Origin: JACTUA01 sp964551875
GTDB taxonomy: Archaea > Halobacteriota > Methanomicrobia > Methanomicrobiales > JACTUA01
Direction: 5' to 3'
Assembly (NCBI GenBank): GCA_964551875.1
Contig: CAZKEV010000043.1
Location: 1-16,577, forward strand
DNA: 16,577 nucleotides
Shown in pieces: positions 14,477 through 16,577 of the stretch. The notes beneath the pieces were generated by a model, which saw only the letters and a program-made list of their open reading frames with translations, did no database searches and was not told the DNA's origin. The translations under genes and the position numbers were made by a program. The first letter of the stretch is position 1; each line of letters starts with the position of its first letter.

Positions 14477-14853
14477 CAGGCCTGCTCCACCGGCCGGACC
14501 TCTACCCGGTAGTTCCGGTCGCACTCGCCGTCCAGGGATACCTCGAAGGACCGGGAGTCGCCCTTGTCTAGGTTCCCGAGAGCGATGGTCTTTGCGTCCC
14601 TGATATTCCCGGTCGAGGTATCGACGAGCTGGACGTAGACCACCACAGTGCGGGCTTCTGTCTCTCCGGAGTTGAACACGGTCCCGGAGGGTTTCCAATA
14701 ACAGCCGAGGCCGAAGTTCCAGTGGTCCTCCACCTTCGAGACCGAACCCGAGAGGCCGCCCGAAGGAGCAACCGAGGCCGGGGCATGCTCGGCGCAACCT
14801 GCGGTAAGGATAAGGGCGATGGCAAGGAGGATGAGGGGGAAAGGTCGAAGCAT
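14476..14853 (-). CDS. Small secreted lipoprotein
   Basis: A 125-residue protein with a lipoprotein signal: hydrophobic stretch at residues 7-17, then LTAGC with C20 as the lipid-bearing cysteine, as in many archaeal lipoproteins. The mature part starts with a low-complexity A/P/S/G linker, then a beta-rich domain with GTVFNSGETEARTVVVYVQL, IALGNLDKGDSRSFEV and YRVEVRPV. This resembles the FxLyD-type beta sandwich found in many extracellular proteins of methanogens. C51 and C111 could form a disulfide. It should sit on the outer face of the membrane. Function unknown. A TATA element lies about 25 bases before the ATG. Confidence 0.83.
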   Translation of the reverse strand: MLRPFPLILLAIALILTAGCAEHAPASVAPSGGLSGSVSKVEDHWNFGLGCYWKPSGTVFNSGETEARTVVVYVQLVDTSTGNIRDAKTIALGNLDKGDSRSFEVSLDGECDRNYRVEVRPVEQA

Positions 14854-14875
14854 ACCACACGATGGGCGGGGGAGG

Positions 14876-14881
14876 ATAAAG
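14876..14881 (-). promoter_or_regulatory. Putative TATA box of the lipoprotein gene
   Basis: On the minus strand CTTTAT (followed by CC) stands about 25 bases before the ATG at 14853, which again points to a transcript with little or no leader. Confidence 0.45.
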
Positions 14882-14916
14882 GCTTTTCCGGGTTGGTCGG
14901 TTCACGGCGGGGATCA

Positions 14917-14938
14917 GCAGGGGGGATTGCATCCCTGC
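14917..14938. other. Hairpin in a divergent intergenic region
   Basis: GGGAT (14923-14927) pairs with ATCCC (14931-14935) around TGC, extended by GCA/TGC outside a GGG bulge. It lies between the divergent lipoprotein and DUF6159-like genes. No clear plus-strand TATA box is seen here, so how the DUF6159-like gene is transcribed is uncertain. Role unknown. Confidence 0.35.
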
Positions 14939-15034
14939 CGGGAGGCGTCGGGATGATGATCGCGCAAGGTCGCCCCGAATGGTGCGGAAGCTGGACCTCC
15001 CAACCTTCATCTCGGTTCATGACCAACGCAGGGT

Positions 15035-15889
15035 ATGTTTGAAAGCATCGGCCGAAGCTGGGAGCTCGTAAAAGCGAGCTGGAGGATCCTCTCGCAGGAC
15101 AGGAAACTCCTGGTCTTCCCCGTCCTCTCGGGGATCTGCACCCTCCTCGTCGTCATCTCCTTCATCCTCCCGATCTTCCTCTCGGGGGCGGTCTTCGGGC
15201 GGGCTGCAGCAGGACCGGCCCCCTGGTACGTCCTCCTCTTCCTCTTCTACATCGTGACTTACCTCGTGGCCATCTTCTTCAACACGGCCCTCATCACCTG
15301 CGTCCATGCCCTCCTCCAGGGCCGGGAGACGAGCATCACCGAAGGGTTATCCAACGCGGTCCGGCACATCGTGCCCATTCTTGCCTGGGCCATCATCGCC
15401 GCAACCGTGGGGGTCATCCTCCGCACAATCCAGAACCGTGTCGGATTCATTGGCAGGATCGCTGTGGCCATCATCGGCGGGATCTGGAGCCTGGTCACGA
15501 TCTTCGTGGTCCCTGTCCTTGTCCTCGAGGACAAAGGGGTGGTTGATGCAACAAAGGAGTCGATTGCTCTCTTCAGGAAAACCTGGGGAGAGAGCGTCGT
15601 GGGGTCGGTCTCCATCGGGGTCATCTTCGGCGCCATCATGATTGTCGGGCTCCTCGGCGTCTTTGCAGCGTTCTTGACCCGCAGTATCACGTTGATGATC
15701 CTCGCTGTCGTCCTCTTCATCCTCCTCGTCGCCGTCGTGAGCGTGGTGGCATCCGCCATGCAGGGGATCTTCGTGACTGCCCTCTACACCTATGCGAAGA
15801 CCGGGAACGTGCCGGTGGGGTTCGGGAAAGGGGTCCTCGAGAACGCGTTCGTGCCGAAGCAGCCGGCCTTCGGGACGGGGAATATCTGA
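15035..15889 (+). CDS. DUF6159-like six-helix membrane protein
   Basis: A 284-residue integral membrane protein. The N-terminus MFESIGRSWELVKASWRIL, followed by QDRKLLVFPVLSG, is characteristic of this family of unknown function, found in archaea and bacteria. Helices at about 25-50, 63-90, 112-132, 142-165, 188-213 and 218-245. The segment VLVLEDKGVVDATKESIALFRKTWGE between helices 4 and 5 is a typical amphipathic cytoplasmic loop. The C-terminal 40 residues are soluble. No signal peptide; the first helix is the anchor. The start ATG has only a weak AGGGT upstream. It stands alone as a transcription unit. No function is proposed. Confidence 0.88.
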   Translation: MFESIGRSWELVKASWRILSQDRKLLVFPVLSGICTLLVVISFILPIFLSGAVFGRAAAGPAPWYVLLFLFYIVTYLVAIFFNTALITCVHALLQGRETSITEGLSNAVRHIVPILAWAIIAATVGVILRTIQNRVGFIGRIAVAIIGGIWSLVTIFVVPVLVLEDKGVVDATKESIALFRKTWGESVVGSVSIGVIFGAIMIVGLLGVFAAFLTRSITLMILAVVLFILLVAVVSVVASAMQGIFVTALYTYAKTGNVPVGFGKGVLENAFVPKQPAFGTGNI

Positions 15890-15894
15890 ATCAC

Positions 15895-15900
15895 TTTTTT
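15895..15900 (+). terminator. Oligo-T terminator after the DUF6159-like gene
   Basis: Six T bases start six bases after the stop codon, followed by CTT. This fits archaeal intrinsic termination. Confidence 0.55.
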
Positions 15901-15934
15901 CTTCCAAGTCCCGTGCTGCTGGGATCCCTTGCCG

Positions 15935-15980
15935 GCCAGCTTCGCCTGGCATCCCGGATGGTTCCCTCCGGTCATCCGGG
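15935..15980. repeat. Two adjacent inverted repeats between convergent genes
   Basis: First hairpin: GCCAG (15935-15939) with CTGGC (15946-15950), 6-base loop. Second: CCCGGATG (15953-15960) with CATCCGGG (15973-15980), 12-base loop and a perfect 8-bp stem. They lie between the DUF6159-like gene and the minus-strand SnoaL gene and could help end either transcript, but lack a following T run. The stretch 15901-16025 holds nothing else that I can support. Confidence 0.5.
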
Positions 15981-16025
15981 TGTTCCGGGTTCTTCTCGTA
16001 ACTTACGATAGCATGAAGAATTATT

Positions 16026-16442
16026 CTACGAAGGGATTACCCCTATCTGCCTGAGCATCCCCAGGTTATCCATCTCTGTCCATTCCTCCGCGATCCTGCC
16101 ACCTTCAATCCGGACAAGGGCTATTCCGGTTATTTGTATCTTTTTTTCCGTCGGGGGAATACCCATGAAGGGGCCTCCATGGGTGGCCTGACCGGTCCAG
16201 CGGACCCCAACCTGATCCGATTCCCCGAGCAGCTACTCGATCTTGATAAAGAGGTCGGGAAAGCCTGCGTGGTACATCCTGATGAGATCTCTAAACCCCT
16301 CGATCCCCTTCGGAAGCCCCGGAGGGAGGTTGTGGAGCACGTAGTTCTTCGCGACGATATCGGGTATGACACCCAGATCCCGCTCGTCCAGCACTTCCTG
16401 AAAGAGCCTGCGGGCAATCGCTTTATTTCTCTCATTGGACAT
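16026..16442 (-). pseudogene. SnoaL-like (ester cyclase-type) protein with in-frame amber codon
   Basis: Read from ATG 16442 this is a SnoaL-like protein of the NTF2-type fold: MSNERNKAIARRLFQEVLDE, YVLHNLPPGLPKGIEGF, FPDLFIKIE, then a TAG (16235-16233). The same frame continues as LLGESDQVGVRWTGQATHGG, PFMGIPPTEKKIQITG, IALVRIEGGRIAEEWTEMDN and LGMLRQIGVIPS before a second TAG at 16026. Both halves fit the family end to end (138 codons, normal length), so only one codon is wrong; family members usually have an acidic or similar residue there. It is a nonsense-mutated gene, a sequence error, or, less likely, a read-through codon. GGGGATGA lies upstream of the ATG. Confidence 0.85.
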
Positions 16443-16470
16443 GGGATTTCATCCCCTTAACGCTGGTTGA

Positions 16471-16478
16471 AGCTATAC
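16471..16478 (-). promoter_or_regulatory. Possible TATA box of the SnoaL-like gene
   Basis: On the minus strand GTATAGCT lies about 33 bases before ATG 16442. Another A/T-rich element (GAATAAAC near 16499-16506) is further upstream. Both are weak; I cannot tell which is used. Confidence 0.3.
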
Positions 16479-16516
16479 TGGATCTTCTTCTCCCGCAGTG
16501 TTTATTCCCTCCTCAA

Positions 16517-16577
16517 CTAATTTGTGACATCGCGTGCGGCAGCAAAAACCCCGGCAACGCCTCCGGATTCATCCCGG
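16517..16577 (-). CDS. PAS-domain protein, C-terminal end (partial)
   Basis: The last 19 codons of a minus-strand gene that enters from the right edge: RDESGGVAGVFAAARDVTN, then TAG at 16517-16519. The pattern G-x-x-x-GVFAAARDVT is the usual end of a PAS/PAC sensory domain in methanogen multi-PAS signalling proteins. Usually a kinase or a further PAS follows; here the protein stops directly after the domain. Too short to say what the rest is. It lies 75 bases upstream of the SnoaL-like gene on the same strand. Confidence 0.6.
   Translation of the reverse strand, partial: RDESGGVAGVFAAARDVTN

Noticed and set aside
16130..16435. Minus-strand 101-residue frame over the SnoaL-like gene
   Set aside because: It is an alternate frame; the SnoaL-like frame has family motifs on both sides of the amber codon.

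Overview
The window is archaeal and most likely from a hydrogenotrophic methanogen of the order Methanomicrobiales. This is an inference from the A1AO ATP synthase gene order H-I-K-E-C-F-A-B-D, the subunit sequences, archaeal TATA-type promoters, GGAGG-type ribosome binding sites, an archaeal-type phosphoglycerate kinase and a PAS-domain tail of methanogen style. A run of exactly 100 Ns shows that it is a draft scaffold.

Left end (1-1066). The window opens inside the last codons of an ATP synthase D subunit that is not the D subunit of the main operon, so a second A-type ATPase cluster in the same orientation probably ends here. A small hypothetical gene faces it tail to tail. A 33-bp tandem repeat follows, interrupted by the assembly gap, and stops just before the TATA box of the main operon.

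Core (1067-10602). Nine tightly packed genes encode the A1AO ATP synthase: peripheral stalk (H, E), membrane motor (I, K), central stalk (C, F, D) and catalytic head (A, B). Several overlap by 1 to 14 bases. Phosphoglycerate kinase (pgk) follows D by 7 bases with its own strong ribosome binding site, so it is probably co-transcribed. An oligo-T run closes the unit.

Accessory part (10603-16577). In order: a 4-oxalocrotonate tautomerase-like gene with a hairpin in its leader; a frameshifted relic of the pgk 3' end; a tandem SRPBCC/AHSA1 gene broken by one extra T; a DUF1801 gene; a minus-strand membrane protein with a possible phospholipase D-like cytoplasmic domain; a small two-helix membrane protein; a minus-strand lipoprotein; a six-helix DUF6159-like membrane protein; a minus-strand SnoaL-like gene with an in-frame amber codon; and the last 19 codons of a minus-strand PAS-domain protein. 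Three broken genes within about 5.5 kb, against none in the ATPase operon, suggest relaxed selection or local sequence error.

No clearly new multi-gene system is visible. The best leads are the pgk 3' relic that brackets the tautomerase gene, the tandem repeat between two ATPase clusters, the membrane/PLD-like protein, and the amber-interrupted SnoaL gene.
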